From NCBI GenBank assembly GCA_963746905.1, contig CAVVCY010000003.1, positions 310,001 to 374,000 on the forward strand: a stretch of DNA of 64,000 nt, in the 5' to 3' direction. Made by a program: the position numbers and the translations under genes. The notes under the pieces were generated by a model that did not search any database, had not been told where the DNA came from, and saw only the letters and a list, made by a program, of their open reading frames with translations. The DNA is from JALYNX01 sp963746905. GTDB taxonomy: Bacteria; Actinomycetota; Acidimicrobiia; Spongiisociales; ZC4RG35. Below, piece by piece: positions 1 to 8,159 of the stretch (position 1 is the stretch's first letter; every line of letters starts with the position of its first letter).

Positions 1-486
1 TTCGAGAAGATCTGCCTCGAAGGCTTCCAGGCGGGACTGTCGTGGCTGACCATCCTTCGCAAACGCCCGAACTTCCGCGCCGCCTTCGCCAACTTCGAGA
101 TCGGAGAGGTGGCGGGATTTGGAGAAGCGGACGTGGCGCGCCTCCTCGGTGACGAGGGGATCGTCCGCCATCAGGGAAAGATCCGCTCGGCGATCAACAA
201 CGCGCAACGCGCTCTGGACCTGGTCGCGGAGAAGGGGAGCCTGGCCGCCTACTTCTGGGAGTGGGCCGATCCTGCCGATATCGCGCCATCGAACATCGCG
301 CCCACCACTTCCACGTCGACCGCTCTCTCAAAGGACCTGAAGAAGCGCGGCTGGACCTTTGTCGGCCCAACCACCGTCTATGCGTTCATGCAAGCCATGG
401 GACTGGTGAACGATCATCTCGACGGCTGCCATGTTCGGCCCAGGTGCGCCGGAGAACGGCAGCGGTTGCTGACCTCAGGTCTATAG
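1..486 (+). CDS. tag: DNA-3-methyladenine glycosylase I, 5'-truncated by window edge
   Basis: This is the C-terminal ~161 residues of TAG, which removes 3-methyladenine from alkylated DNA to start base excision repair. The reading frame is open from base 1, so the true start lies outside the window. Visible hallmarks are the FQAGLSW segment, LSKDLKKRGW followed by FVGPTTVYAFMQA, and the terminal GLVNDHLDGC. In TAG enzymes the His and Cys of that last segment help bind the structural zinc. The zinc ligands near the N terminus are not in view. The next gene starts 10 bases downstream on the same strand. Confidence 0.93.
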   Translation, partial: FEKICLEGFQAGLSWLTILRKRPNFRAAFANFEIGEVAGFGEADVARLLGDEGIVRHQGKIRSAINNAQRALDLVAEKGSLAAYFWEWADPADIAPSNIAPTTSTSTALSKDLKKRGWTFVGPTTVYAFMQAMGLVNDHLDGCHVRPRCAGERQRLLTSGL

Positions 487-496
487 ATTCGAAGTC

Positions 497-1630
497 ATGC
501 TCGATCGCCCGGCGTTCACCATCGGCATCGAAGAGGAGTACCTCGTCGTGGACCGAGAGTCACGGGACCTCATCAAGAGCCCTCCACCCGAGATGTGGGA
601 CTCCTTGCGAGAGGTGCTCGGCCCCCAGGTCACCCCCGAGTTTCTCAGGGCCCAGATCGAGGTTGGAACCAAGGTGTGCACCAAGGTCCAGGAGGCCCGC
701 GAGGACCTGGCCAATCTCCGTCGCGACCTTTCCAACGTGGTGAACGAGTACGGGGCGGCGATCATCGCCGCCTCCACCCACCCCTTTGCCAACTGGTCGG
801 AGCAGATGACGACCGAGCAGCCGCGTTATCAGCGACTGGCTGCCGACCATCAACAGGTGGCACGACAGCTCGTGATTTGCGGGATGCACGTTCACGTGGG
901 GATCGAGGACGAGCACCTCCGGATCGACCTGATGAATCAGGTGCGTTACATGCTCCCCCACCTCCTCGCACTCAGCACATCCTCGCCTTTCTGGGCGGGG
1001 ACTGATACCGGGCTCCTCGCCTACCGGCTCATCATCTTCCGCAACCTCCCCCGCACCGGCCCACCAGAGGAGTTCGAGTCTTGGGGTGAGTATCAGAGGA
1101 CGATGCAGATCCTCATCGATGCCGGGATCATCGAGGACGCCTCCAAGGTGTGGTGGGACATCCGCCCCTCATCGCGCTACCCGACCCTCGAGATGCGGGT
1201 CAGCGATGTCTGCACCAGGCTCGACGACGCGATGTCGGTGGCCGCGCTCTATCTCTGCCTGCTCGGCCTCATGTTCCGGCTACGCCGCCGCAACCAGCGA
1301 TGGAGGGTCTACTCGCCATTCTTGATCTCTGAGAACATGTGGCGGGCCCAGCGTTATGGGGTCGACGGCTCACTGATCGACTTCGGACGAGGAGAGCTGA
1401 TCCCATTCTCGGAACTTGTCGAGGAGGCGATCGAGATGACCGCCCAGGATGCTGTGGAGTTCGACGTCGTCGAGCAGATGAGGCATATGAGGACGATCGT
1501 CCGAGAAGGGACGAGTGCCCACCGCCAACTGGCGGTCTACCGGGCAGCTCTCGATGGCGGAGCGGAGGAGGCGGAGGCCCTCCAGGCAGTCGTCGACCAT
1601 CTCATCGAGGACACCCTCTACGGTATCTGA
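497..1630 (+). CDS. Glutamate-cysteine ligase family 2 (YbdK-like carboxylate-amine ligase)
   Basis: This 377-residue protein belongs to the GCS2 family of ATP-dependent carboxylate-amine ligases. The N-terminal GIEEEYLVVD motif is the family's ATP/metal-binding signature, MHVHVGI carries conserved histidines, and the length is standard. Family members make gamma-glutamylcysteine or related amides. In Actinomycetota such proteins may serve mycothiol- or ergothioneine-related chemistry or be of unknown substrate, and no neighbour settles this. A TATAGA hexamer ends 9 nt before the ATG with no Shine-Dalgarno, suggesting a leaderless transcript. The LLM oxidoreductase gene follows after 5 bases. 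Confidence 0.85.
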   Translation: MLDRPAFTIGIEEEYLVVDRESRDLIKSPPPEMWDSLREVLGPQVTPEFLRAQIEVGTKVCTKVQEAREDLANLRRDLSNVVNEYGAAIIAASTHPFANWSEQMTTEQPRYQRLAADHQQVARQLVICGMHVHVGIEDEHLRIDLMNQVRYMLPHLLALSTSSPFWAGTDTGLLAYRLIIFRNLPRTGPPEEFESWGEYQRTMQILIDAGIIEDASKVWWDIRPSSRYPTLEMRVSDVCTRLDDAMSVAALYLCLLGLMFRLRRRNQRWRVYSPFLISENMWRAQRYGVDGSLIDFGRGELIPFSELVEEAIEMTAQDAVEFDVVEQMRHMRTIVREGTSAHRQLAVYRAALDGGAEEAEALQAVVDHLIEDTLYGI

Positions 1631-1635
1631 TCCCT

Positions 1636-2415
1636 ATGAGCCCAATTCGCATCGCCGTCCAACTCCAGCCGCAGCACGCCGAATACTCCGAGATCCGGGC
1701 TGCGGTGGTGCGAGCCGAGGAGATGGGCGCCGATCTCGTCTTCAACTGGGATCACTTCTACCCACTGAGCGGCGAGCCTGACGGCAAGCACTTCGAATGC
1801 TGGACCATGCTCGCCTCATGGGCCGAGTTCACCGAGCGCGTCGAGATCGGCGCACTCGTCACCTGCAACAGCTACCGCAACCCCGACCTGTTGGCCGATA
1901 TGGCCCGAACCGTCGACCACATCTCAGATGGGCGTCTCATCCTCGGGATTGGTGCCGGTTGGTTCGAGCGGGATTACGACGAATACGGATACGAGTTCGG
2001 CACCGCCGGCTCCAGACTGGCCGACTTGAGGACTGCCTTGCCGAGGATCGAGGCCCGATGGAGCAAGCTCAATCCGGCTCCCACCCGCAAAATCCCGGTG
2101 ATGATCGGAGGCGGGGGTGAGAAAAAGACCCTGCGTTACACGGCCCAACATGCCGACATCTGGCATGGCTTCGGACAGGCAGAGATCATCCGGCACAAGA
2201 ACGCAGTTCTCGACGACTGGTGCCGTCAGTTGGGTAGAGATCCGTTGGAGATCGAGAGGTCCTGTGGGGCGAATCCGCGTAAGCCAGAGTCTGGGGACGA
2301 CTTCGTCGAGGCCGGGGCCAACCTGATCACACTCGGCTTCGATGGACGCTCGGGATACGACCTGGAACCGGTGGCGGACTGGCTGGCCTGGCGTGACGAG
2401 AAGAACCGCGCCTGA
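1636..2415 (+). CDS. LLM-class (luciferase-like) F420-dependent oxidoreductase
   Basis: This 259-residue protein has a luciferase-like monooxygenase TIM barrel. Visible family features are VQLQPQHAEY near the start, the NWDHFYP loop, the RTVDHISDGRLILGIGAGW core motif, and PVMIGGGGEKKTLR, which lies where the cofactor phosphate is bound. Length and motifs fit the short F420-dependent subfamily common in Actinomycetota rather than flavin-dependent luciferases. The frame is open far upstream, but the ATG at 1636 gives the family's usual N terminus and lies 5 bases after the GCS2 stop. The substrate cannot be told. Confidence 0.85.
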   Translation: MSPIRIAVQLQPQHAEYSEIRAAVVRAEEMGADLVFNWDHFYPLSGEPDGKHFECWTMLASWAEFTERVEIGALVTCNSYRNPDLLADMARTVDHISDGRLILGIGAGWFERDYDEYGYEFGTAGSRLADLRTALPRIEARWSKLNPAPTRKIPVMIGGGGEKKTLRYTAQHADIWHGFGQAEIIRHKNAVLDDWCRQLGRDPLEIERSCGANPRKPESGDDFVEAGANLITLGFDGRSGYDLEPVADWLAWRDEKNRA

Positions 2416-2418
2416 GAT

Positions 2419-3324
2419 TCAGGTAGAGGCCCCGATCAACTGACGGTCGTTCTCCGGGGTAGCGAACTCCTGGCTGCGATCGAGCCACCAGATCATCACG
2501 ACACCGCCGAGGCCTGCAGCAAAACCGCTCAACTGGTTCCAGGTGAAGCCTCCGACGACTGCGTCACCCATCCCGTAACGGAGGCCATCCAAGAGGAACC
2601 GCTGGAATCCGTACCAGGCCACCCATATGAAGAAGAGCTGGCCGTAGTGCAACCGCCAGTGGCGGTAGACGTAGAAGAGCACCCAGAGGAGCACAGCGGC
2701 CCCGATCATGTCGTAGAGAGCCACGTGGTGATAGATGCCGCAGAACCCGTTCGGCCCCACGGTGGCCTCGGTGCATTCCAGAGCGTCGTGTTGGGGAGCA
2801 ACGTCATAACCGGGCCGGATCCCATATCCCCACCACGCGGTAGTGGCCCTGCCCAGATGCTCGACGATGGCGAGGTCGCCGATTCTCCCCACGACGGTTC
2901 CCAGCGCAAGCCCGAACGCCGACATGTCGAGCGTCGGCAGGATCGGCATCTTCAAGCTATGAGCCCGCCAGCCACCGGCGAGGATGCCGCCGAGAAAGCC
3001 GCCCATGATCGAGAAGTTCCCCGCGATCGGGTTGAGGGCCTCCAGGAACGGTGTCCCGCTCATGATCTGAGCCGGTGAAGTGAAGTAGCGGGCACCGAGA
3101 AGCGCCCCGATCAAGCCCCAAGTCAGACAGGACTGGTATTTGACGGTGTCGAAGCCGCGCTTCTTCATCTCCCGGGTGGCGATCCAAGCCCCGGCCACGA
3201 ACCCCAGGGCAGCGAATAACCCGTGCAGCGAGAACTTGATCGGTCCGAAGTCCCAGATCGGGATCGGCGGGTAGGTGAACACGGCGAGCATCGGCGTGAG
3301 GGTACTTGGTAGCCGGGACTTCAT
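2419..3324 (-). CDS. lgt: Prolipoprotein diacylglyceryl transferase
   Basis: This 301-residue polytopic membrane protein matches Lgt, which transfers diacylglycerol from phosphatidylglycerol to the lipobox cysteine of prelipoproteins. Supporting features are the PPIPIWDFGPIKFSLHG N terminus, several hydrophobic segments, GGFLGGILAGGW, GRIGDLAIVEHLG (a variant of the Lgt signature GRxGNFxN) and a GxxRFxxDGLRYG-like C-terminal motif. Its substrates are plentiful here: at least six lipobox proteins are encoded in the window. The ATG at 3324 is preferred because a GGGGAGG stretch lies just before it; that ribosome site belongs to the adjacent repeat. An internal ATG at 3291 is the alternative. 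The open frame extends much farther upstream, but only as antisense of the next gene. Confidence 0.92.
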   Translation of the reverse strand: MKSRLPSTLTPMLAVFTYPPIPIWDFGPIKFSLHGLFAALGFVAGAWIATREMKKRGFDTVKYQSCLTWGLIGALLGARYFTSPAQIMSGTPFLEALNPIAGNFSIMGGFLGGILAGGWRAHSLKMPILPTLDMSAFGLALGTVVGRIGDLAIVEHLGRATTAWWGYGIRPGYDVAPQHDALECTEATVGPNGFCGIYHHVALYDMIGAAVLLWVLFYVYRHWRLHYGQLFFIWVAWYGFQRFLLDGLRYGMGDAVVGGFTWNQLSGFAAGLGGVVMIWWLDRSQEFATPENDRQLIGAST

Positions 3325-3325
3325 T

Positions 3326-3466
3326 TCCTCCCCCAGGAGCGGAGCGACGTTGGGGGAGGTGGCCCGAAGGGCCGGAGGGGGCGCCCTTTGACGCGCCGGG
3401 CAAGCCCCCCTCCCGGCTTCGCCGGCTCTCCCCCCAACACTCACTCCGTTCGCTGGGGGGAGAAAC
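3326..3466. repeat. BIME-like paired palindromic repeat
   Basis: Two GC-rich hairpin units sit head to head between lgt and the divergent gene at 3488. One unit (about 3326-3382) has arms CCTCCCCCAGG and TTGGGGGAGG. The other (about 3403-3466) has arms CTCCCCCCAAC and TGGGGGGAG. The two are diverged inverted copies of each other. The same family, nearly identical in sequence, recurs at 47744-47944. Intergenic location, inverted pairing and conservation resemble REP/BIME elements. No REP-associated transposase is seen in the window. Confidence 0.85.
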
Positions 3467-3487
3467 AGAGGCATTAGTCTCCGTCTT

Positions 3488-4816
3488 GTGAGCGACCTGC
3501 TGCCGACTGTGGCTGCCGCCATGAACACACCCGAGGCCCTCATCAAGCGGTCCGCCGCCGCCCGTGCTGCTGCAAATGGCACCACTATCGATGACGTTTT
3601 GGCCGCCTGGGCCGGCGGGGCCCCGATCGTCGCTGCCGCCCCCAGTGCCGCTCCCGAGCCGACCGCCGCCACGACGGCAACCGATCCCGACCCCGCACCC
3701 GAGCCCACTGCCACCCCGGTCGCGGCCGTTATCCCTCCACCGGTGGCGGTCATGGTCGAAGCAGAGCCGGAGCCGGCTGTTCTCCTGGAGCCGGTCCCTA
3801 TCAGCAAGCGGATCCGTAGCGCTACCAGGGTCGGTGCCTGGACCGGGGCCGTCCTGGGGCTGACGGGATTCCTGGTCGCAACCACGTGGTGGGCTCGGAA
3901 CGCAACTGTGACCGGAGAGGGCCCGTTCACACCTGTGATCCAGACCACCTCACGGACGGTGATCATCGGTGCCGCGCTGGTCAGCATCCTTTTCGGAGCC
4001 ATCACCGCGGGCATGTCCCGTGCTTCGGCGGCTTGGGCCAGCCCTGGGATGCAACTGAGGAATTCCTCCTCGTCGACGGGTTGGCTGGGGGCGGTGATCG
4101 GCCTGGTTCTGGGCATCGGCGCCGCCGCCCTACTCACCGGCGGGTTCGGGACTCCGGTGGAGGGGGCCGAAGGGATGGTGCAGCTTCCGGTTCTCCCCAC
4201 CCTGGCCGTGATGCTCCTCGGGGGAGCAGTTCTCGGCGCGATCACAGCCGCCATCACCCAGACGGTCGCCGTGCCGGTCGCCGTGGAGGCAGGCGAGGTC
4301 GCCGACGTCCGAAGCCGCCTTGGCGGGGCTTTAACCATCCCCGCAGTTGCGCTCCTCACCCTGGTCTTGTTGGTGCTCCCATTTGCCTGGGGCCTGATCC
4401 AGTCGGCCGAAATCACCGAGGAAGCCGCGGCTCTGGTTGCGATCATCACCGCCATCGGCATCCTGGGTTTCGCATCCCTGGCCGGGACCAGGCCCAATGT
4501 CAAGATCAGCTTCGGTGAGGCGATGGTCGCCTTGCTCGGGATCGTCACCGTCCTGATCATCGTTTTCGCCGTCCTGTTTGCCCGTAACCCTGGCGAGGAG
4601 CCTGAGGAGGCGGGCCAGGAGGCCAGTGGTCGCGACCACACTCGCCTAGATACCGACCGCTGCCGTGGGGCGTCTAGTTGGTCACGGAGCCCGAAAGATC
4701 CCCCAGGGCAAGGGCGTCTCGCACCGACTCTGCGATTTCCCTGGCCACCAGCTCTTGAGCTTCGACGGTCGAAGCACCCAGATGTGGGGTCAGCACCACG
4801 TTTGGCAATGCGATAA
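3488..4816 (+). CDS. Membrane protein with N-terminal KRSAAARA-type domain, unknown function
   Basis: This is a 442-residue reading frame starting at GTG, with TAGTCT 7 nt upstream (leaderless type). Residues ~1-50 form a compact helical region (EALIKRSAAARAAANG, then DVLAAWAGG) reminiscent of small peripheral-subunit-binding-like domains. A long Pro/Ala/Glu-rich linker (~50-105) follows, then about seven hydrophobic segments (~115-370). The last ~65 residues look non-coding in composition and overlap the 3' end of serA on the other strand by 143 bases. A one-base shift near 4620 would instead end the protein at a TAG near 4651. I do not recognise a function; a membrane-anchored adaptor is only a guess. 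Confidence 0.65.
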   Translation: MSDLLPTVAAAMNTPEALIKRSAAARAAANGTTIDDVLAAWAGGAPIVAAAPSAAPEPTAATTATDPDPAPEPTATPVAAVIPPPVAVMVEAEPEPAVLLEPVPISKRIRSATRVGAWTGAVLGLTGFLVATTWWARNATVTGEGPFTPVIQTTSRTVIIGAALVSILFGAITAGMSRASAAWASPGMQLRNSSSSTGWLGAVIGLVLGIGAAALLTGGFGTPVEGAEGMVQLPVLPTLAVMLLGGAVLGAITAAITQTVAVPVAVEAGEVADVRSRLGGALTIPAVALLTLVLLVLPFAWGLIQSAEITEEAAALVAIITAIGILGFASLAGTRPNVKISFGEAMVALLGIVTVLIIVFAVLFARNPGEEPEEAGQEASGRDHTRLDTDRCRGASSWSRSPKDPPGQGRLAPTLRFPWPPALELRRSKHPDVGSAPRLAMR

Positions 4817-5630
4817 GCGGGCTCTCCGGTGACAACGGCTCGGATTCGAAGACGTCGAGCGCCGCTCCGGCGAGGTGCCCGTCGATGAGGGCAAGGGCCA
4901 GCGCCTCCTCGTCTATCACCCCGCCTCGAGAGACATTGACCACAAAGGCACCTGTCTTCATCTTCGAAATGGCATCCCCGTCGATCAGGTGATGGGTCTC
5001 ATCGGTAAGGGGGACGTGGAGGGAGATGATGTCCCCATGTCTCAGCACCTCATCGAGGTCGACCAGAGCAAGGCCGAGATCTTCGGCGCGCCCAGCTGTG
5101 AGGTAGGGGTCATAGACGATCACCTTCATCCCAAACGCCCGACATCGCACGGCAACCTCGCCGCCGATCCGCCCTGCACCCACCAGCCCCAAGGTTCGAT
5201 CCTTGAGCTGGACACCTCTCAGCTGGGCGCGTTCCCATTTCCCGGCCCGCATCGACCGGTCGGCCTCCGCAACGCGTCGCACCACGGAGAGGATCAATGC
5301 CATCGTGAGCTCGGCCGCGGCCACGGTGTTGCCGGCCGGAGAGTTCAGCACCGCGACGCCGTGCTCGGTCGCCGCGGCGAGGTCGATATTGTCGACGCCC
5401 ACGCCGGCCCGTCCCACCACCTTGAGCCGGGGACTTCCCGACAACATGTCTCGAGAAACTTTGGTCGCGCTCCTGACTACCAGGCAGTCTGCATCTGCCA
5501 AAGCGATGCGAAACCCATCAGAAGAGGAGTCGTCGATCCGAATCACCTCGAACCGGGGATCGTTCAGAAGCGGTGCGAGGCCCGACTCGGAGACGTTGTC
5601 GGTGACCACGACCCTGAACTGTTCGGTCAT
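4674..5630 (-). CDS. serA: D-3-phosphoglycerate dehydrogenase, short form without regulatory domains
   Basis: This 318-residue D-isomer 2-hydroxyacid dehydrogenase matches SerA, which oxidises 3-phosphoglycerate to 3-phosphohydroxypyruvate, the first step of serine synthesis. Visible features are GRAGVGVDNID, the NAD-binding GLVGAGRIGG, VNVSRGGVIDEEAL, and the catalytic-histidine motif TPHLGAST. It stops right after the substrate domain, lacking the ~200-residue ASB and ACT domains of typical actinobacterial SerA, so serine feedback through ACT is not expected. Its ATG overlaps the stop of the upstream aminotransferase by 4 bases. That pairing supports a serine pathway role over other hydroxyacid dehydrogenases. 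Confidence 0.85.
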   Translation of the reverse strand: MTEQFRVVVTDNVSESGLAPLLNDPRFEVIRIDDSSSDGFRIALADADCLVVRSATKVSRDMLSGSPRLKVVGRAGVGVDNIDLAAATEHGVAVLNSPAGNTVAAAELTMALILSVVRRVAEADRSMRAGKWERAQLRGVQLKDRTLGLVGAGRIGGEVAVRCRAFGMKVIVYDPYLTAGRAEDLGLALVDLDEVLRHGDIISLHVPLTDETHHLIDGDAISKMKTGAFVVNVSRGGVIDEEALALALIDGHLAGAALDVFESEPLSPESPLIALPNVVLTPHLGASTVEAQELVAREIAESVRDALALGDLSGSVTN

Positions 5631-6724
5631 CGAATCACATCCCCCAAATCCTGGAGGAGGAGGTCCAATTCGTCGAGGGTCCGATCGCCCATGTGCCCGA
5701 TTCGAATGGTGGAATCCTTGAGTTTCCCGTAGCCGGACCCGATCACCCAGTTCCGCTCCTTCATGCGCTTCACGACCTCGGGCCCGTTGATCCGCTCGGG
5801 AAGGCTGATGCAGGTGATGGTCGGTGACCGATGGCCCTCCGGGGCATACGGCGCCAAGCCCGAGCCCGACACCTCATCGATCCACTCGATCGTCCGCTCC
5901 CGCATCGCTGTATGACGCTTCCACCGGGCTTCGATGCCCTCGGCCAGGATCCTCTCCAGTTGCAAGCGCAGCGCATACATGAGCGAGATCGCCGGGGTGG
6001 CCGGGGTCTGATCAGCCTCGAGGCTCTGAGTCATTGCAAGCAGGTCGAAGTAGACCCCTTTGCCGGTAAGAGTCGCGGATCTTTCGAGTAGTGCCTCGGA
6101 CGCCGCCCCGAACGCGAGGCCCGGCGGCAGGGCCATTGCCTTCTGCGAGCCGGTCAGCACCCAGTCGAGCTGCCAATCGTCGGTGCGGACCTCTGCGCCA
6201 CAGACGCCCGTAACCGAGTCGACCAGAAGCAGGGTGTTTTCGCTTCGGGCGACGACGCGGGCCATCGCTTCGAGATCCTGGAGGACGCCGGTGGATGTCT
6301 CGGAATGGGTGACGGTGACTGCGTCATAGTCCGCCGACGCCAACCGTTCGGCCAGCTCATCAGTCTCGTGGTATCCCCCCCACGGAACTTCCCAGGTCTC
6401 CACCTCCCGCTCGCAGGCGGCAGCGATATCGGCGAATCGCTTGGAGAAGGCCCCGTTGACCAGGGCGAGCACCTTCCCTCGGCCGACCCCGTTGCGAATT
6501 CCGGCCTCCATCAGCCCCGTGGCCGACGAGGTTGAGATCAACACGGGGCGATCAGTGACAAAGACCTGTTTCAGGCCGACCTCGAGTTCGGCGATCAGCT
6601 CCTGGATCGCCGAACCTCGGTGACCGATCATCGGATGGGTTTGGGCGGCGAGAACCTCTGGGTCCACCTCGGTGGGCCCGGGGAGAAAGAAGCGACCGAT
6701 CGACGTGTTTGCCTGCTGGCTCAA
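5627..6724 (-). CDS. Class V aminotransferase (serine-glyoxylate / phosphoserine type)
   Basis: This 365-residue fold-type I PLP enzyme is of the alanine/serine-glyoxylate aminotransferase family. The PLP lysine is K195 in TGSQKAM, LLVDSVTGVCG holds the PLP-interacting aspartate, and the N terminus carries the substrate-loop motif FLPGPTEVDPEVL. It overlaps serA by 4 bases and lies upstream of it. The likeliest role is therefore the amination of phosphohydroxypyruvate, as for class V enzymes paired with SerA in some bacteria and archaea. Glyoxylate metabolism is the alternative. Only 27 bases separate it from the small lipoprotein gene upstream, so it may be the tail of the respiratory operon. 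Confidence 0.82.
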   Translation of the reverse strand: MSQQANTSIGRFFLPGPTEVDPEVLAAQTHPMIGHRGSAIQELIAELEVGLKQVFVTDRPVLISTSSATGLMEAGIRNGVGRGKVLALVNGAFSKRFADIAAACEREVETWEVPWGGYHETDELAERLASADYDAVTVTHSETSTGVLQDLEAMARVVARSENTLLLVDSVTGVCGAEVRTDDWQLDWVLTGSQKAMALPPGLAFGAASEALLERSATLTGKGVYFDLLAMTQSLEADQTPATPAISLMYALRLQLERILAEGIEARWKRHTAMRERTIEWIDEVSGSGLAPYAPEGHRSPTITCISLPERINGPEVVKRMKERNWVIGSGYGKLKDSTIRIGHMGDRTLDELDLLLQDLGDVIR

Positions 6725-6751
6725 GAGTGCGCTCCGTTGGTTCCGAGCCCG

Positions 6752-7045
6752 CTACCCGTCGGCCAGGCTCAATGCGTACCTGACGTTATCCGCCAACTCC
6801 CAACCAACCAATATCGGCTGTCCGGAGAGGCGATGCTCACGCAGGTGCGGCAGAGCAAATTCGTAGTCGCCGTCCGGGACCGGGATCATCCTCCACTCTT
6901 CTCCCTCGACCAGGACGGTGAAAGCAGTCACCTCCTGCAACGTGCCTTCGACCGAAGTCACCACCCCGCGCGCGGTGCCGGAGGTCTGGGTGCAGGCGAT
7001 GACCAGGGCGAGGGCCACGACTCCGCCCCACCGGGTCGGGGTCAA
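6752..7045 (-). CDS. Small lipoprotein at the end of the caa3 operon
   Basis: This ~97-residue protein begins with a TTG whose last two bases form part of the ctaG stop (TTGA overlap). The N terminus has an arginine, a hydrophobic run and a lipobox ALVIAC followed by TQTSG, so it should be diacylated and exported. The mature part (~80 residues) is beta-rich in appearance (GTLQEVTAFTVLVEGEEW) with no cysteine or histidine cluster, so I see no metal site. An in-frame GTG nine codons later would leave almost no signal n-region. Position suggests a periplasm-side accessory of the oxidase, but the function is unknown. Confidence 0.6.
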   Translation of the reverse strand: MTPTRWGGVVALALVIACTQTSGTARGVVTSVEGTLQEVTAFTVLVEGEEWRMIPVPDGDYEFALPHLREHRLSGQPILVGWELADNVRYALSLADG

Positions 7046-7851
7046 CCGGATCGAAGCGACGCTTCCAGTCGCTCCCACTCCCGCTCCTGTCTCGTCCAAC
7101 GAAACCAAATCACAGCGATGGTCGACCAGAGCAGGATCCCGCCGGCGATCTTCATGATTACGCCTGCGATCGTCTGATCTGCGACCGGGGTGAGGCCATA
7201 GGCGAGGGCGGCATTTCCGTAGATGGGGTAGAGCGGGATCGACGAAAATGTGAGGAACGAGCCGGGAATCGTTGGGAGCAGGGACTGGAGAAAGAGGTAG
7301 AGCATCTGAGCAGGTGGAGCCAGACGCGGTATGGCCTTGGTTGGGGAGAAGATCGGCAGCCACATCAGCATCGAGGCTCCGAACAGCCAAGCATGCACCA
7401 AGGCATGGGTCGTCTGGCTGGTTGCCATCCATCCGACCATCTCCGGCCAATGGATCAGAAGAAATGTCGCGTTGAAGATCACAAAGGCAGGCACTGGCCT
7501 GGCCAGGGGCCGGACCACCCGGGCCACCATCGGATTTCCCAGGGTGACATCACCCAGCCAGCGCGGGCAACCCCGGAGCAGCAACGGCGGCACCACCAGC
7601 GCGATGACCATGTGCTCGACCATGTGCAAACTGAAAAGGGCCGTCTCTCCGATGTCGTGGAACGGCCAGCCTGTCACCACGAAGAGAAGGGCCAGAGCCC
7701 CGTACCACTGCCAGCTTTGCCCCTTGGTTGGCGGTGGGGCATCGGGGGCGATGTAGGGGCGGAGACGCTTGTTGGCGTACCAATAGCCAAAGCCGAGGAT
7801 CCAGATCAGCAGCCACATGTCGAGATGCGGATGCCATGGAGGCAACGGCAT
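7042..7851 (-). CDS. ctaG: Cytochrome c oxidase assembly factor CtaG (caa3 type)
   Basis: This 269-residue polytopic membrane protein matches the caa3_CtaG family, needed for copper insertion or assembly of caa3 oxidases. Family features are HMVEHMVIALVVPPLLLRG with conserved histidines, a second HALVHAWLFGASMLMWLP segment, and about seven hydrophobic helices. It is not related to the Cox11-type CtaG of proteobacteria. Its start overlaps the cox IV stop by one base (TGATG), so it is translationally coupled in the oxidase operon. Length is typical for the family. Confidence 0.9.
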   Translation of the reverse strand: MPLPPWHPHLDMWLLIWILGFGYWYANKRLRPYIAPDAPPPTKGQSWQWYGALALLFVVTGWPFHDIGETALFSLHMVEHMVIALVVPPLLLRGCPRWLGDVTLGNPMVARVVRPLARPVPAFVIFNATFLLIHWPEMVGWMATSQTTHALVHAWLFGASMLMWLPIFSPTKAIPRLAPPAQMLYLFLQSLLPTIPGSFLTFSSIPLYPIYGNAALAYGLTPVADQTIAGVIMKIAGGILLWSTIAVIWFRWTRQEREWERLEASLRSG

Positions 7852-8159
7852 CAGGATCCCCTGATGATCAGGGCGCCCAAGGCTGCGAGCACCACGGTGT
7901 AGAGACTCGCGGCCAGGACGAAGCCGCCGATAAAGAAGCGATTCAAGACCGTCTTCTCGTATCGAAGATGCATGAAGAAGGCGACCACGATCACGAATTT
8001 GAGGGTGGCCAGGACGATGAGGCTTATGGTGTTCAAGTTCCCCAGGTCGAGCTCGAGGTGGATGTAGTAGATCGCCACTTCGATCGCGGTGAGGACGCCG
8101 AGCAACGCCGCGATCTTCCAGTACTGCCCCGTGCTGGGGTGGTGCGGCTCAGAGGTCAT
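7851..8159 (-). CDS. ctaF: Cytochrome c oxidase subunit IV, prokaryotic type
   Basis: This 102-residue protein has three predicted membrane helices and the typical subunit IV segment ATLKFVIVVAFFMHLRYE. It is a small accessory subunit of the heme-copper oxidase. The start at 8159 overlaps the cox III stop (ATGA). The frame extends upstream, but only this ATG gives the expected N-terminal length before the first helix. It lies fourth in the order II-I-III-IV typical of caa3 operons. Confidence 0.9.
   Translation of the reverse strand: MTSEPHHPSTGQYWKIAALLGVLTAIEVAIYYIHLELDLGNLNTISLIVLATLKFVIVVAFFMHLRYEKTVLNRFFIGGFVLAASLYTVVLAALGALIIRGS

Noticed and set aside
3325..4641. N-terminal extension of the lgt frame to ~740 codons
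   Set aside because: The extra part is antisense of the gene at 3488 and crosses the palindromic repeat; Lgt begins normally at 3324.
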